A DNA stretch of 64,000 nucleotides from positions 62,001 to 126,000 of the forward strand of contig CAWELC010000009.1 of the NCBI GenBank assembly GCA_963809875.1, given 5' to 3'. Positions 63,585-64,000 of this stretch are shown here, in pieces. This DNA is from JAFGAS01 sp963809875. Its GTDB lineage: Bacteria > Desulfobacterota > Zymogenia > Zymogenales > Zymogenaceae. The notes under the pieces were generated by a model that was not told the DNA's origin, did not search any database, and was given only the letters and a program-made list of their open reading frames with translations. A program made the translations under genes and the position numbers. Each line of letters begins with the position of its first letter. Positions within the stretch are counted from its first letter, which is position 1.

Positions 63585-64000
63585 AAAAACGAATCCTGAT
63601 CGTTGACGACGAAGAGAGCATCCGCAAATCGCTCGTCGGGGCGCTTACCGACGAAGGGTACGAGGTCTTTGACGCCGAGGACGGAAAGAAAGCCCTGGAG
63701 CTTGCCGAGACGACGAGACCGCACCTGATACTCCTGGATATCTGGATGCCCCAGATGGACGGCATGGAGGTGCTCCGCAGGCTCAATAAGGATTTCCCCG
63801 AGGCGGCGGTGATCATGATATCCGGCCACGGGACTATCGAGACGGCCGTCAAAGCGGCCAAGCTCGGCGCCTATGACTTCGTCGAGAAGCCCCTCTCTCT
63901 GGAAAAGATCATCATAACGATCGACCACGCCCTCAGGGAAAAGAGCCTCGAGAGCGAGGTAAGCCTCTACCGGGCCCGTTTTGACGTGAGCACGACGATC
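63581..64000 (+). CDS. ntrX: NtrX-like response regulator, N-terminal part (3' end outside window)
   Basis: The first 140 codons. The receiver shows Asp9-Asp10, phospho-acceptor Asp53 in LILLDIWMPQMDG, Ser in VIMISGHGTIETAV and Lys in YDFVEKPLSLEK, which is the NtrC-family pattern. A sigma-54 AAA+ domain and a DNA-binding domain are expected after the window end but are not visible. It is paired with NtrY upstream. Confidence 0.9.
   Translation, partial: MKKRILIVDDEESIRKSLVGALTDEGYEVFDAEDGKKALELAETTRPHLILLDIWMPQMDGMEVLRRLNKDFPEAAVIMISGHGTIETAVKAAKLGAYDFVEKPLSLEKIIITIDHALREKSLESEVSLYRARFDVSTTI

Overview
The window reads as a chromosomal segment of a Gram-negative, GC-rich bacterium. It has lpxC (lipid A synthesis), an ntrY/ntrX pair next to a DUF4390 protein, a deoxynucleoside kinase beside panB-panC-panD, and an unusual load of multi-PAS histidine kinases. 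That mix suggests a deltaproteobacterial (Desulfobacterota-like) genome; this is an inference from gene content, not a phylogenetic placement. No rRNA, tRNA, CRISPR array, phage or plasmid gene was recognised. Coding density is high on both strands.

Layout. 1-2.9 kb: end of a class III nucleotide cyclase, rsmE, a zinc-ribbon RDD membrane protein and an enoyl-CoA hydratase. 3-12.2 kb: a phosphorelay block with a membrane PAS kinase, an Rcp1-like receiver, and an 1816-residue hybrid kinase with nine PAS domains, one GAF and a receiver at each end. 12.2-17.5 kb (minus strand): radA, an ABC importer for an amino-acid-like ligand split into two transcription units, and an orphan receiver. 17.8-25.3 kb: a signal-peptide TPR protein, a broken HD-domain gene, a secreted TPR protein with a CHAT-like end, and a roughly 1170-residue TPR protein. 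25.4-32.1 kb: purine nucleoside phosphorylase and two MTA/SAH-type deaminases separated by a REP-associated transposase with paired hairpins, then a cupin, an SCP2-like protein and an MmgE/PrpD protein. 32.3-39.5 kb: a diguanylate cyclase, a LonB-like protease, a VanZ-like protein and another hybrid kinase. 39.9-46.5 kb: a tandem AHSA1 protein, a serine hydrolase, a D-aminoacylase-type amidohydrolase, a BrkB/YihY protein and a deoxynucleoside kinase. 47-49.1 kb: panBCD. 49.4-53.8 kb: a secreted lectin-like protein, two V4R sensor-like proteins, a carboxymuconolactone decarboxylase-type protein and rpsU. 54-59.9 kb: queH followed by a cassette of small membrane, coiled-coil, SPFH and zinc-ribbon proteins. 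59.9-64 kb: lpxC, DUF4390, ntrY and the start of ntrX.

Two themes stand out. First, the queH-to-lpxC interval holds a tightly packed cassette built on an SPFH (YdjI-like) protein with three C-terminal zinc ribbons and three different zinc-ribbon proteins sharing an aromatic-Pro-Phe motif; it is the best candidate for an undescribed membrane-associated system. Second, at least six otherwise intact genes are interrupted by single-base frameshifts, mostly in homopolymer runs, and 18.2-19.2 kb holds several more. This pattern fits sequence or assembly indels at least as well as true gene decay, so the affected genes are annotated across the shift.
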